Assembly (NCBI GenBank): GCA_006503535.1
Contig: QYRS01000005.1
Span: forward strand, 2,790,001-2,854,000
Source of the DNA: Arthrinium phaeospermum
Taxonomy: Eukaryota; Ascomycota; Sordariomycetes; Amphisphaeriales; Apiosporaceae
Length of the DNA stretch: 64,000 nucleotides
Direction: 5' to 3'
The first letter of the stretch is position 1, and each line of letters opens with the position of its first letter. Position numbers and translations under genes: made by a program. Positions 1 to 11,841 of this stretch are shown piece by piece. The notes below the pieces were generated by a model. That model was given only the letters and a program-made list of their open reading frames with translations, was not told the DNA's origin and ran no database searches.

Positions 1-24
1 GGGTGTGGATGCGCCAGCTGCCCA

Positions 25-2192
25 TCAAGCTGGCACTCTCGGTATTGTTGTTGTCGTGTTGTCGGTGTAGTAATCATTGCTTTCGTGATCGATAGGGGAA
101 TAGTACTGTCCACTGCTGGCCGATGTTGGTGCCGTTGCTGTGGTCTCGCTCAAGTGTCGCCGCGCCACGGGCTGGGGAAGAAGCATCACCATGATCACCA
201 CCCCATAGCGAGATGTGGCGCGCCATCCGCTCGTCAGATGGAGGCTGATGTCTAGTTTGTTCTGTTGCTGCTGTTGGCTGTGACTGCGGAAGAAGAGGAT
301 GGTGCGTCGAGAAAGCCGCCGCGGATAGCACTCACATGGTTGTCGTTGTTGGTGTTACTCTCGGGGGAAAAGAAATCATCGTTTCCGCTTTGGGAAGTCG
401 GGGTTGCGTTGGAAGAAGATGAAGGACCGGCTTTTATATTGGTCTTCTTGTTCTTCTTCTTGGATGACGACAGCGCTGTCTTCGGTGCCGGAAGGGCTCC
501 GGACATCAGGTACGAACCATCACCAACGTCGCTGTCGTCGTCGTCTAAGCTCCGACGGCCTTGCCTTTGTTCTTTCTGGGCTTGCCTTCTGTTGTTGCTG
601 CTTGGGCTTCGATTCGGGCTTGGGCTTGGAGGACTTGGACTTTGGCGACTGTTCTTGTTGCTTCTCCTGTGCCGAATCTTCCACGTGCTCCTTCTCCGCT
701 GGGCTCGGAGTGGCGCTGGCGTTGGCTTCCATTGTCGTCGTCGTCGGTGTCGTAGGCATCTCTGGTTGGGACGGCCTTAGTTTTGCCATTGCTGGGATTG
801 CTCTTCCGTTGTTGGTTTGGCTGCCGCTTTGGCTCCGAGTCAGATTCTGTCTCGTTCCCGGAATCATTCACGGCACTGTCCTCGGTATTGTTACCGAAAT
901 CGTCGTTAACAACGTTCGCTGTATCGCCCCCGAGATCGCTGTCCGTTACGTTTCCTGTTCCGTCTCCTGCTTCGCTTCCTGTTCCATTGCCTGCGTCGCT
1001 TCCTGCTGCGCCGCCTGCTCCGTCCTTGGGGTCATCGCCTGATTGTACCGCTGGGTTTGCCTCTGGGCCTGTCTCCGGGTCTGCCTTTGGGTCTTCTTCT
1101 GGGTCTGCCTCTGGGTCTTCCGCTGGGGTCGCCGCTGTGTCTTCTGCTGGGGTCGCCGCAGGGGCTGCTGGTTGTGCCGCTGGTTCTGTAAGAGAATCGG
1201 CCTTCCCTGTCCCTGCTCGTCTGACTTCTTTGGCTCTTCTGGATCTTGCTGGTTCGACTTGACTGCCTGTCCTGGCGTAGCTGACTGCCCTGACGTAGCT
1301 GACTGCCCTGGCTTGCCTGCCTGTCCTGGTTTGGCTGTCTGCCCTGATGTGACTGCCTGTCCTGACTTGGCTGCCTGTCCTGGTTTGCCTGCCTGTCCTG
1401 GTTTGCCTGCCTGTACTGACTTGGCTTGCTTCGTCTGAGCTGTTGGTTTTGGCTTCGTTGGCTGACTTGTCCCCTTACGCGCGTCGTTTCGCCTACCTCC
1501 CCTGATATTCGGCGTTAGTCGGCTTTTTTGCGCCCTTAGTTCCCTCAGGCTTCTGAGGCGTGCCTGGCTCGCTCGAGTCCTTCGGCTGTGTCTTCGACAC
1601 CAATGTGGCCAGTTCGCGCGCCAGGCCGCTGAAGTCCACGGTCACGTTCCCTTGGTTGCCATAGTGGTTGTTACTGTGATGTTGGTTGTTATGTTCCTCA
1701 TTTCCCCGGCCAGTGTAGTGCACGACGTTGGCGTCCTGGGCGGCAGCGGCGACGGCGGGTTTTCCGACTTGTAGGGCTGGTGGTGCCGGGTCGGGTTGCG
1801 ATGATGAGAAGGAGGAGGGCCATGATGAGTGCGAGGGGGTGCTGGGGCTGGGGGAAGGGGCAGTGAAGTAGGTGGTGGGCATGCAGAGGCAAAGACGAAC
1901 AGCTCTTCGATGGGCGACTGGTGTACGGGTCGAGGGCGAGGCGCCGCGCGTTCTGGATGATCACCCTGGCGGCGGAAGTCCGGGTCCTCATTGCGCATGC
2001 GGTCGATTTCATTGGAGATCTCGCGGAGTGCTCGCGGGACAGCTGACTCTTCTGCGTCTGCGGGTGGGTGACGTCGTTGTTGCCGTTGTGGACTTCGTTG
2101 GGGTTGTCCGCGCCGGGTTTGGTGGGAGGGGGGGAGGTGTCATCTTTTGATGACGATTTCTTGGAGGCATTCTCCGCATTTGAGCCTTCCAT
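25..2192 (-). CDS. Putative long disordered, repeat-rich protein (several frame breaks)
   Basis: I do not recognise this protein. Protein-like sequence runs along the minus strand from an ATG at 2192 to a stop near 25, or at 252 if the last frame is kept. The N-terminus is Ser/Lys/Asp-rich. A short, more ordered piece follows (around ALREISNEIDRMRNEDPDFR) and then a segment containing PIEELFVFAS. After that come Pro/Ser-, His/Asn- and Gln-rich stretches, a hexapeptide repeat at 1261-1432, an acidic PAEDPEADPEEDP-like tract near 1050-1180, and a Lys/Ser-rich tail with KKKNKK. The most sensible reading needs about four to six single-base frame changes. These may be sequencing indels, unrecognised introns or decay. 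The composition suggests an intrinsically disordered protein; no function is inferred. The exact 3' end is uncertain. Confidence 0.4.
1261..1432 (-). repeat. 18-base coding repeat (hexapeptide GQAxKP-like)
   Basis: About nine degenerate 18-base units. On the minus strand they encode a six-residue repeat of the form G-Q-(A/S/T)-x-(K/T)-(P/S), for example AGKPGQ, AAKSGQ, AVTSGQ and SATPGQ. Units vary by substitution only, so the frame is kept across the array. This supports minus-strand coding and is not collagen (Gly is every sixth residue, not every third). Confidence 0.6.
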
Positions 2193-3097
2193 GGTGCTTC
2201 TTTCTTACCGAGTGGGCTCGGGAAGCGAGAAGATGGTTGTGGTTTGTTTAGTGTGTTGTTCGCGGTGTAGTATATCTTTTTGTTTTGTTGATGTTCTGTG
2301 TGTAGTTGGGGAAGGTTCAGTCAGGTTCTTTGTGACTCGAGAGATTTGTGCTTTCAGGAATCTCCTTGACGTTGCTTGGGCTTGGAGAAAGAGTTCTGTT
2401 ATGCCTGAGGGGTGGGTTGACGCGGTGAAATACGCGTTTTGACCAGACACTCCGACTGGCTGGGCGACTATCTACTATCTTTGCACATGATCAGGGTACG
2501 CGTAAGGAGCTTATCACTATCAATATCCAGGCAACACTGTCAAATACGGTCGCCTTGCCAAACATCTAATTATTCCGTGCTCCAGGTTTGGAAACATGTT
2601 TATCGTATTACACCTAATCCAGTCTAAACCCACCCCTAAGCTATGCCCACCATAAACAGCACATGATAAATATAGTCATCTTGCCTCTGTGCCGAACTTT
2701 CTCAATTCGTCCTTTGGCCTGTCAAGATTCCACAACTGCTCCAGAACAGATGAAGGACCCACGGCCTTCCAACAGTTATAGCGGTATTGGTGAAACAGGG
2801 CACACAACAGCTGTTTGCAGCATGATCTCGCTTCCTTTGTTGAAAGGCATGCTGGGCCAACTGCCATTGAGTTGGAGGAGAGATCGAGCTTGCCCGTCGC
2901 TCCGAAGAGGGACCCGTGTCTTGCCAGACAACTCCGCACGAGTCAACAACTGGATAGAATTCCAAGCCGTGGTAAAAGCTGAGAATCCTGGAGACGACAG
3001 CAAGGCCCATTACAGGCGCGTGGTTGGTGAGCAGAGTGGTACCATGGATGCTGATAATGCTGGTTACAACAGTGTTGGCCCATGATATACCTCGTCA
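2193..3097. other. Intergenic spacer
   Basis: It lies between two genes that are both on the minus strand, so it should hold the promoter of the disordered-protein gene near 2193-2500. Only short, unconvincing open frames occur here. I see no RNA gene or repeat. Confidence 0.5.
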
Positions 3098-4907
3098 TCA
3101 CCAGATGTCGGCCGCCTCCTTCTTCGTACACGTCTTGTACCACGCGTCATCCGCGCGGTTCCGACAGACCCAGAACGAGCGCTCCCCGCCCGTGACCCGG
3201 GGGTCCGAGCAGCCCAGCGACCACGCCGTGGCGTCGGTGGTGTGGACATAGCAGCGCGCGGGTCGTACGCCGCGCCCTTTCCATCGTCGGGCAGCACTTC
3301 GACTTCTACCCCAGCCTTGTCTCCCTCTCCTCCGCGCAAGCTCTCCGGCACCGAGTAGCAATTCCCCACAATCTTGCCCGCCCCGGCGACGAAGTAAGCG
3401 TGCCCCGTCATAGGGCCAGGTTGCGGACCCCCAGTGGCAGAGCCGGTCCGGCTGGATCTCGACCAGGGCGCCCCGCCCCTCCTCCATGAACATGGCGTGC
3501 GTCAGGCCGGCGCCGTGCATGCCGACCAGCAGTCCGTGTCGCGCGCCGTCTGGACCTGCGCCCGGAACGGCATGCCCTCGAAGTCGACAGGCCGACGTCG
3601 GCGATGTCGGCGTACTGGGCGCGGAGCGCGGGCCGCGAGCCACGTGTCGAGGCCCAGAAGCTGCCGCGAGCCTTTGGCGCACGATTAGGTGGACCCGGAG
3701 GCGGCGTTTGAGGCGGTGGGGATGATGATGCGGCGTTGCGCTGGGCGCGTGCGGGGAGGCCGTACAAGTCAAAGATTCGTTGGACGAAGACGCGGAGCAT
3801 GGTGTTGTCGGTGCAGTCCATCGGCTTCCAGTCGCCAGAGGGGGTTGGCCGACCCGGCAAACGGGACAATGACGTTGCGACCGACGGCACGGGACTCGGC
3901 CGTCTTGCTGATGCGCTTTCTCGCTATCCACTCGTCCAGCCGTTCGGGCTTGGACCCCGAAAACATCTGGAAGAGGTCGAAGTAGTACGGACTCGGCCGT
4001 CTTGCTGATGCGCTTTCTCGCTATCCACTCGTCCAGCCGTTCGGGCTTGGACCCCGAAAAACATCTGGAAGAGGTCGAAGTAGTTGCCATCCGGGAGATC
4101 GTCGAGGATGATTATCTCAGTTTTGGGTATCGCTCCTGGGCCCAAGACTGCTCCAGCTCCAGGTCCAGAGTCGGACCGCGGCGTAATCTTCAAGACGTCC
4201 AGAGGTCATGAGGGCCATGATCTCGTTGATACAGTGCCAAATATTGCCGTCGACCTCCCGTTTGAGCAATACAACAAAGGTATCGCTTTGCAATATACTA
4301 TGCTTCAGGGCTTTCTCCGGCCTTCCCGAGGGTGGCGTCTTCCTCAGGCTCATCCATTCATTGAGAATATTTAGGCCCGGTGAGGTAACCGTACGACGTG
4401 ATGTCCCTGTATGGGACCGCACAGGTTGCCTCCTCCCCCAGAGTAGAAGGGTTCTGGAGCTGGCAGTCCACGGTGAATTCCGTCGAACAATGTCGAAAGA
4501 TACTCCATCTCTAATCAGACAGAACGAGTCTTTTGATCCTGTTGGGCTAGCGGTGTGGAAACACGTCAGATCTGACACCGAGTCTTCTGAACAGTAGCTA
4601 GCTCTGCATCGGCTAAATTGCTCGAGGAACTGTGCACCGAGCCGGTCCCTGCAGAAGTCGGACACGGGCTCTGAGAGATTTGCCAAGATGGCGGCATTGT
4701 ACTCGGCTGGAAGTGGAAGTGAAAGGGATGATTCTGCCACCCGATGATCCTCCTTTCCGGAGACCGTATCAAGCCCGGATGGAGCGAATGAGGCCGGCGA
4801 CCAGCTGTATCCGGAGTTTACATGTCGCTTCCTCAGAGCGCTGAGATGATAACAAAGAGTAAGGCGATCCCAGCGACTCCAAGAATGTATCGTCTCTTGG
4901 GCGACAT
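3098..4907 (-). pseudogene. GT61 (EOGT/DUF563-type) glycosyltransferase, frame-broken
   Basis: Family 61 glycosyltransferases are Golgi/ER type II membrane enzymes that transfer sugars such as xylose or GlcNAc to glycans or proteins. From ATG 4907 the N-terminus reads MSPKRRYILGVAG followed by a hydrophobic anchor. Family-like blocks follow in order: FCRDRLGAQFLEQF and YCSEDSVSDLTCFHT with DSFC (about 4500-4670); TEIIILDDLP (about 4100); FVQRIFDLYG (about 3780); and the hallmark LVGMHGAGLTHAMFM with ALVEIQP (about 3440-3530). The C-terminus is a Trp/Cys-containing end at 3098. These blocks sit in different frames, so several single-base shifts are present. A 97-base tandem duplication lies in the middle (3892-4084). 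It is either a decayed gene or a gene with assembly indels plus a real duplication. It starts the glycosyltransferase group that continues to 11.4 kb. Confidence 0.7.
3892..4084. repeat. Tandem duplication, two copies of about 95 bases
   Basis: Copy 1 is 3892-3986 and copy 2 is 3989-4084. They match almost base for base; the only change I see is one extra A in the run after ccccg in copy 2. The duplication lies inside the GT61 gene and repeats the peptide region around GSKPERLDEWIARKRISKTAES. The near-identity means it is recent or an assembly artefact. Confidence 0.9.
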
Positions 4908-5467
4908 AATGATCATGGACCGATGTGCGATATCATGCAAGCACCTGGCCCTTCCAGGCTGGGCTTTCTGAGGCTGTAGATTCATTACATAAGAGCATTG
5001 TAGCAGGAAACACATCCCAATGAAACCCCAAGCGTAGAAGATGGAGACAGGGGCTCGGCGGGACGAGGGTCACAATAAGGTTTGCTCCTTTTTTGGGAAG
5101 ACCCTTTCTCTCGTTTCGCCCCGCCATGGCAACCCCGGGCCCCGGTCCCTGGCCATCCCCCCTGCCCTAGCATTCACTATTCATCCATGCGCGAGTCGCT
5201 CTTTTTCCTGATCGTTCCAGACCAAGACTGACCTCGAGTCAGATCCCATGATGGTCGCTTTACGGAATTTCCGAGCCTCGGGCCCGGGGCTCCCAGCAAC
5301 CCGGTAATTGACATTGTGACATGGCGCGGTATGGAAACCTCTAGAACTATCCTTTGCACTTGTCATTGACTAACGTACACCCGATCCGTACGCTGATTCT
5401 GATCTCATGTGCTAACTCGATCCGTGTTACGTGCATTTCTCGGACTCCGAGTCTTTCTGCTGGTGGG
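4908..5467. other. Divergent intergenic region between the GT61 and GT32 genes
   Basis: About 560 bases separating the head of the minus-strand GT61 gene from the head of the plus-strand GT32 gene, so it would serve as a shared bidirectional promoter. I see no convincing gene in it. Confidence 0.45.
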
Positions 5468-6668
5468 ATGTCACACCCGATCCGAGACCTTCGCGGCGTC
5501 CACCGTCTTATAGTACCGCTGATCTGTGGCTTCGTCCTCGGCTCTCTCGCCACGCTAATCCTTTCCTACCACCCCGCGCTGGAGTTCTCCTCGTCGTCGC
5601 CGGCGCATGCCATCAAACAGTATCTAGCCCCTTCTTCACCAGATGCTGCCACAACACTAGGAGGAGGAGGGGCGTCCATCATTCCCCCAATCGTCCACTT
5701 CGTCCAACTCAAACAAGACCCAGACTCGAAGCTCCATTTCTCCTTCGAGGCCTTCCTGGCCCTCTACGCGGCCGCCCACCACGTCCAGCCCACCGCCATC
5801 TACATCCACCACGACTTCAGCGACGCCGACCTCGCCCACGCCGCGCAGCACGGCTCCTCCTGGACCCGGAAGACGCTCGGCGGCGCCGCCTTCCCCCCGT
5901 CCCTACTGCGGCTGAACCGGTGACGACCCCCACGGAAGCCAACGGCCACCCATCCTCCGCGTCGAGCACAAGTCCGACTTCGTGCGGCTCGAGCAGCTGC
6001 AGGAACACGGCGGCGTCTACCTGGACTGGGACGTCGTCACCCTAAAACGCTGGCGCCGCTGCGGACCGCCGGGTTCCGGGCCGTCGTGGGCCGGCAGTTC
6101 GACGCCTTTATCAACAACGGCATCCTCCTGGCTACGCCGCAGTCGTCGGCCGTGGTGCGCGTCTTGGCCCGCGAGGCCCGCCGCGTCTTCGACGGGGGGT
6201 GGATCACCCACAGCGTCGAGCTGCTGACGCGCGTCGCGGGCCGGCTTGCCGCTTGTCCCGGCGAGGTGCTTATTATGGACCACCGGGCGTTTTCGCCTTT
6301 TCGTGGGAGCAGGACAGCGTCAATCTGCTGCTGGGCCGGCATGCGGGTGAGGCCGTGCCGGCGCCTGCGAGCGTGGCTACTGGGGTGAACAGCACCATGG
6401 ACCCTACGAGATCTGGGAGAATGCCCAGGACGCGGCGGCGGCGGCAGAGGAGGGCCAGAAGAAGAAGAAGAAGGAATGGGTGTACGACTTCAGCGACGCC
6501 ATCTTCCTGCACAAGATCTTCAACTCGGTCGAGAATCCTACGGGGTACACGGGCGTGAATGTGCCCTACATTCTGGCCCGGGACAGCAACTACGCCCTGG
6601 CGACTTGGCCGCTCGTCATGGAGGGCATCAGGGTCGGGTTGATAGATGCGCAAGATGATACGTTCTAG
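5468..6668 (+). pseudogene. GT32 (DXD-type) glycosyltransferase, frame-broken
   Basis: GT32 enzymes (Och1/Sur1/capsular mannosyl- and galactosyl-transferase group) use a DXD motif to bind nucleotide sugars in the Golgi. From ATG 5468 a cytosolic tail is followed by a membrane anchor (RLIVPLICGFVLGSLATLIL). Next come IIPPIVHFVQLK, FLALYAAAHHVQPTAIYIH, EHKSDFVRLEQLQEHGG and the catalytic-type YLDWDVV near 6020-6045. FINNGILLA, a FSWEQDSVNLLLGRH-like block, WVYDFSDAIFLHKIF and a stop at 6668 complete it. The order and spacing fit a full-length enzyme of about 400 residues, but at least four single-base shifts are needed (near 5925, 5950, 6045 and 6300-6470). The neighbours on both sides are glycosyltransferases. 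Confidence 0.7.
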
Positions 6669-7332
6669 ATTAGGCCGCGGAGCCGTTTTTCGAGATAATA
6701 ATACAGATCTGTATGATACATAGTCAAATGCACACGAACGTGCACTACCGTACCCTTGGCGTGGTATTCTACATGACACACTCACGCTTGGCAAAACGTG
6801 ACCGAACCCCACTGCCTCTGAGACACGTCAGGAAACACGTGCTCCCCAGGTGGAGAGGTATTAATATTCCGACAGAGAGAGAGAGAGAGAGAGAGAGTCC
6901 AAGGCCGATCTAATTATTACGGGACCATCCGGGGGCTGACTGTTGCGAGTAAGGCGACGTAGTATGTATGCGGTTTATACCCCTGTCGTTGCAGCGGGTG
7001 TTTCCTGTACTACTACGTATGGGGAGCCGCAAAGATATGGTGGACCCTTTTATTCCTTGGTGATGTGGGCGTGTCAATCGAATAGTGGACTCTCCTCTTG
7101 CAGTAGCTGACAGGCGCCCATTACCCAAGTTGGCTTATTACTTGTTAATACTTAGAAACCAGGTTTATCATTATGTACCTGGTGCTTCTCCTGCCGCTTC
7201 AAACTACCTACTTGTACACACCACCTCGCTTTTGAGTCTACTTGTACCTAATATTAACCGCGCTGATCAGAGATTCGAAACGGTTGGAGAAAAGAAGCGG
7301 CTTCCAAATCTCCTTCCTTTCCTGCATCCATC
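6669..7332. other. Intergenic spacer with a GA microsatellite
   Basis: Promoter region of the GT2 gene. It holds an (AG)n run of 24 bases at 6874-6897. I see no gene. Confidence 0.5.
6874..6897. repeat. (AG)12 microsatellite
   Basis: Uninterrupted dinucleotide run upstream of the GT2 gene. A neutral microsatellite or a GA-rich promoter tract are both possible. Confidence 0.85.
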
Positions 7333-9412
7333 ATGCAGCAGCACCTCGCCCGCCCTACGTCCGTCTGGCCCGACCACCCCAAGGTCAGCCTGCTCAGGCA
7401 GGTGGCCAACGTGATCGGGTGTCTCTGTATCTTCCCCCTCTACCGCGCCGCCGGGGTCAATACCCGGTACCCGGCCACGGTCGACCTGCTGATCAGCATC
7501 TTCTTCGCCGAGTACTGCCGCTTCACCAACGAGGGCCGAAGGATGGCGCTAAACCGCGAGCGACAAGCTAAAGCCCCCAGAAAAGAAGACCAAGATCTTC
7601 TTCTGGATGATGATGGGGGACGAGGACGTCTCGACGAGGAGGAGGCCACGTTGGGACTCGCCCCGCCCGAGCCCGCCGCCGGTCCCGGCAGCGATGACGC
7701 GGTGGCCATGATCGTGGGGTGGCGTGAGGATCCGGGACTGTGGCGGCGGTGCTTGGAGAGCTACAAGACGGCCAGTGGCTGGGCTTTTTTGATTGTCGGC
7801 ATCGACGGCGACGAGCCGGACGATCAGGAGATGATCAATGTTTTTCGAGAGGTAAATTAACGATCGGATGGACCGATGGAGTTAAAGCATGTTTGTGGAC
7901 CGGCATTATTAACTGCTAATACCCTATCTCTAGGCCTACCCTGACCAGTCTTGCGTCCTGCACATCGACGAGCCCCTGGGAGAGGTCGCCACGGCGGTGC
8001 GGGAGCGAGAATACGCCGAGCGGAAGAAGTCGTCGAAAGCGACGACTCCGCTCGACGAGGACGCCATCAACGAAATCGTCATGGGAAGATGCATGGACAT
8101 AGCGCGGCAGCACCTGGAGAAGCATCTCCTTCTCCAGCAGCAGCAGGGACAGGGCCCCATCAAGCACCTGCTCGTGTCGCAGCGGCACCTGCACAAGAAG
8201 GGCATCATGTTCACGAGCCTAGTCTTCGCCCTGGTCATCGCCGAGCAGCTGGGCGGTGTCCGGTTCGTGTGGACGTCGGACTCGGACTCGCTGGTGCGGC
8301 CCGACTCGGTCGAGGGCACCATCGCCACCATGGCGGCCGACGCGGGCGCGGGCGGCGCCAGCTCGGGCATGGTGATCCACAACGCCGACGAGAGCCTGGT
8401 GGCCCGGCTGTCCGCCTCGGTCTACTGGTGCGACCAGTACCTCACGCACGCCCTGCCCGCCTCGGTCGGCGTGAGCGACTGCCAGAGCGGGCCGAGCGCG
8501 GCGTTTCGGCTCGCGGCCGTTCGGCCGATATTGGTGCCTTGGTATAACCAGAAGGTCCTGGGCAAACGCATGGTGAGAGCTTCTTCCTCCGCCAAGAAAG
8601 AAGGAGATACCTAGTGCTAATGGAACGACGGTGCAGATTGTCAACGAAGATCGGCACTTGACTACGTTATTACTGAGTCGAGGCTGGCGCATCATCTACG
8701 CCGGCGACATCATGACCGAAACCGAGAATCCCACGACGCTCGTGCGCTGGACCCAACAGCAGGTGCGTTTCCGTATCTACTTACTTTATTCAGGGATTCG
8801 TGACTGACATTTATTGTCCCCATCTGTCCAAAGGTCCGGTGGGCGAGAGCTCAACACATCGAGACCCTGCTCCCGTGGAAAGTCTACGTGGTCTCGCACC
8901 CGTTCCTCTTCTTCTCGGCGCTGCGGCGGGAGCTGACGCTCCTGACCATCTTCGCGCAGTGCCTCGCCTACCTGTTCCTGGACCGGCAGCTGCTCGCCTT
9001 CAGCATGGGCGACTTTGGTTTGCACATCCTGGGCAAGGCCATGTACGGCGCTATGCGCAGCCCGGAAGCAGGGACATCGGCGGTGATGGCGGCGCTTTGG
9101 ATGCTGCCCGGGATGCTCTTCTACAACGTGCCGCAGCCGGCGGTGCACGCGTGGGGCCTGCTGACGCTCACCGCCGACACCTGGGGCACGTCGATGCGGT
9201 CCGGCGCCGAGCGGGCCAAGAGGGACGGGCTCGCCAAGCGCTGGTACGAGTCTGGTTTTCTGGTCGTCTGGACGGGCGTCGTGGGGGCGCTGCTGGCCAA
9301 GTGGGTGGCCGCCCGCCTGCACATGGCGCCGGAGCAGAAGGTAATAGCCATCCTGGCCACGGCACTTCTGGGGGCGTACCTTATGTGGAGAAGTGTGATA
9401 AAGTACCAGTGA
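7333..9412 (+). CDS. Processive family-2 glycosyltransferase, hyaluronan-synthase/Cps1-like
   Basis: A polysaccharide synthase of the plasma membrane that polymerises and probably exports a sugar chain. Four exons fit: 7333-7851, 7934-8572, 8637-8762 and 8834-9412 (620 residues, all phase-0 introns with GT...AG ends). The GT2 motifs are complete. They are the nucleotide-binding region MIVGWREDP (about 126-134), DGD (158-160), DSD at 289-291 for metal/UDP binding, GPSAAFR as the acceptor loop, the catalytic-base block VNEDRHLTTLLLSRGW (ED at 390-391), and QQVRW (427-431), the QxxRW signature of processive enzymes. Membrane segments lie in the N-terminal part and repeatedly after residue 445. 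It is flanked by GT32 and GT31 genes on the same strand. The polymer made cannot be told from the sequence. Confidence 0.88.
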
Positions 9413-9838
9413 AAGAAATTTCGATTTTCTCTTTGAAATGATACAATATAGGTAATTGTACTTGGCATTCCCCTGATTCCGCTCAGAGTGCGACGTAATG
9501 CGCCAAGGATGTTATATATATTATAGTTTTGAGTTTTTCTGGTAAAAACCTTATTACTTATAGAATCCATTTTAGTGCGGATCACCCCTATCCAGCTGGG
9601 ATTCGATGTCGGGAGCAGCCGGACAGGGATTTCTGCGACAGACCGACCGATTCATGAACCATGACCGGAACGAGGTCTGGACTATGATGTTTCCGTAGCT
9701 CAAGGAGGTACCTAGCTATCAGCCCATAATAGACACTTAGAAATGAAGAAGAAAACAAGACTACTCATACTGAGGAACCCTCCAGACTAAACACATTCCG
9801 GTTGAGGGACTATTCAGTCCAGTTTATTGCATTGCACG
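9413..9838. other. Short intergenic region before the GT31 gene
   Basis: It holds the terminator region of the GT2 gene and the promoter of the next gene. Nothing else is visible. Confidence 0.4.
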
Positions 9839-11394
9839 ATGACGTTTAGCATTCGGCGGAATAATCGTATAGTGCCACCCATCATCTGCTTCTTCACCAT
9901 ATGCCTCCTTTGGTGGTTCGTTGACCCTACAGCCAGGCAGCAACTGTCGCTAGAACATCAACATGCTGGCATTAGCGCCCAGAGCCCTACCAAACCGGTG
10001 CCTGTAGCGGAAAAGATTCGACCGGACTCGAGGTTGACCAAACCTGGACCAGGAAAGCAAGCAGGGCCAGGAGGAGCATCGGCCAATCTTACTCAAGATG
10101 ACGTCCTTCTCATCCTGAAAACAGGCGCCACCGTGCTCTGGAGGCGACTGCCCATCCACCTCTCCACCACGCTGGCGCCCGAACGCATCCACCCCCAGAA
10201 CACAGTCATCTACGCCGACATCGAGGCCCAAATCGGCCCGCACCGCGTCGTCGACGTCCTCGCCGACCTGCCCGAGCCGGTGCGGGCCGGCTCCGGGTTC
10301 GAGGCGTACCGCGAGGCCCGCGACTGGCACGCTAACAACTACTACCTGGAGCAGGCGGGCTTGCCCGGCGACGTGGGCGCGGGCGAGGGCCCGCCCGGCG
10401 GCTGGCGGCTCGACAAGTACAAGTTCCTCCCCCTGGTGCAGCGGGCGGGCCGCGACTGGCCGCGCGCCAAGTGGTACCTCTACACCGAGGACGACACCTA
10501 CCTGTTCCTGCCCAACGTGCTGCGCTACCTGTCTTCCTACGACCACCGGGCGCCGCACTGGCTCGGCGGGCTGGGCGAGATGCTCGGCGTCACGTTCGCG
10601 CACGGGGGCTCCGGGTTCGCCCTGTCGCGGGGCGCGTGGGAGCGGTCCTTCGGCAACACCGCCGGGGACGACCTGGTCGCCAAGTACCAGTCCTTTGTCG
10701 AGGCGTCGTCTTTCGGCGACTACGCGCTCGGCAAGGTGCTCAACGACTACGGCGTCCACCTGGGCGACCCGGCGACCAACGACCGCGCCGAGGGCGGGGC
10801 CTGGGGGTTTAATGGGTTGCCGCACTGGCGGCACGAGTTCACCCGCGAGAACTGGTGCAAGCCGGTGCTGTCGTGGCACCATGCGCACGGCCGCGACATT
10901 GCTATGTACTACGAGCTGGAGAAGTCGTGGAATTTCGAAGAGGTGTGTAATCAGTTTCCTATACACTCCCGTACTTTTGTGGTGGAAAGCCAACTAACTA
11001 ATAATGTGACGATAAGAAATCCCTGACCTACGGAGACTTCTACAAACTCGCGATCGCGCCCTCGCTCAGTCGACGCAAGGCCTGGTGGGACAACCAGTCC
11101 GGCCGCTACCACCTGACGCCCCAGTCCGTCCTCACGGTCGAGCGGCCGAAAGACGCGAGCGGCGACGGCGGCTCTGCGCTCTGGGGCCGGGCGTGGAGGT
11201 CGGAGAAGGACTGCGAGGCGGCCTGCACGGGCTGGCGCGCTTGCGTGCAGTGGTACTACTACCAGTACGAGTGCAAGCTGGACGACCGCGTCTGGCTGGG
11301 CCACGGGTACCCGGAGAGCATGCGGTATCGCAAGGAGAAGCTGGAGTCTGTTAGTGGTTGGTTGGCGGATCGGGTTCTGGATTGGACGTGTTGA
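9839..11394 (+). CDS. GT31-like (fringe-type) glycosyltransferase with C-terminal Cys module
   Basis: A type II Golgi membrane protein, probably adding a beta-1,3-linked sugar. Two exons fit: 9839-10942 and 11017-11394 (493 residues), with a ctaactaa branch site before the acceptor. A better start than the upstream TTG is the ATG at 9839, giving a short basic tail and an anchor (IVPPIICFFTICLLWWFV). The lumenal part has LILKTGATVLWRRLP and an AYREARDW...NNYY region. The metal-binding YTEDDTYLF follows with ED-D at about 217-219, then FAHGGSGFALSRGAWE and DYALGKVLNDYG, typical of the fringe/DUF604 branch. The second exon carries a small Cys-containing module (DCEAAC...ACVQWYYYQYECKL) that resembles a PAN/apple-like fold. 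It is the last gene of the glycosyltransferase run. Confidence 0.8.
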
Positions 11395-11841
11395 GGATAT
11401 ATATTCTAACATGGGCTTAAAAACTCTCTTTGTTATTCTATTCTATAGACTTAGGTGGAGACAGGGGTACATCCCCGCGCGATACCCAGTCGGGAAGGGG
11501 GGCTTAGTACTGTCCACGACGTCTCTTTTGCTTAGGTCTGCGTCTGTCATTGCTTCATGATTATCGGACCCTTGGTGTTTGTTTTTCGCATATTGGATGG
11601 AGTTCTTCCCCCTGGACTTATAGAATGGCTCGGTTCCCCCGTCCCTGATTCATGGCGATCCCAGGCGCATTGCAATGGTGTCCAGTAATTCGAATCCATG
11701 ACTGTAGGAATGCCGCCGTACTCGCTTAGGATTCTGGCCTCTTCTCGGTGACCACATCCGCGGGGTGATGTAAGTCAGGGCGACTGACCACTACTGTCTA
11801 CGGTGGTGGCACTAGCTCCTTTCCCCAAGAAAGGTCCAGCA
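11395..11841. other. Intergenic spacer
   Basis: No gene, RNA or repeat that I can support. Confidence 0.4.

Noticed and set aside
265..1438. Long plus-strand open frames of 130-212 codons rich in Leu, Cys and Val
   Set aside because: They are the complement of the low-complexity minus-strand gene; the repeats make sensible hydrophilic protein only on the minus strand.
9950..10993. 347-codon minus-strand frame inside the GT31 gene
   Set aside because: Antisense of a GC-rich coding exon whose plus-strand product has clear family motifs and a valid splice junction.
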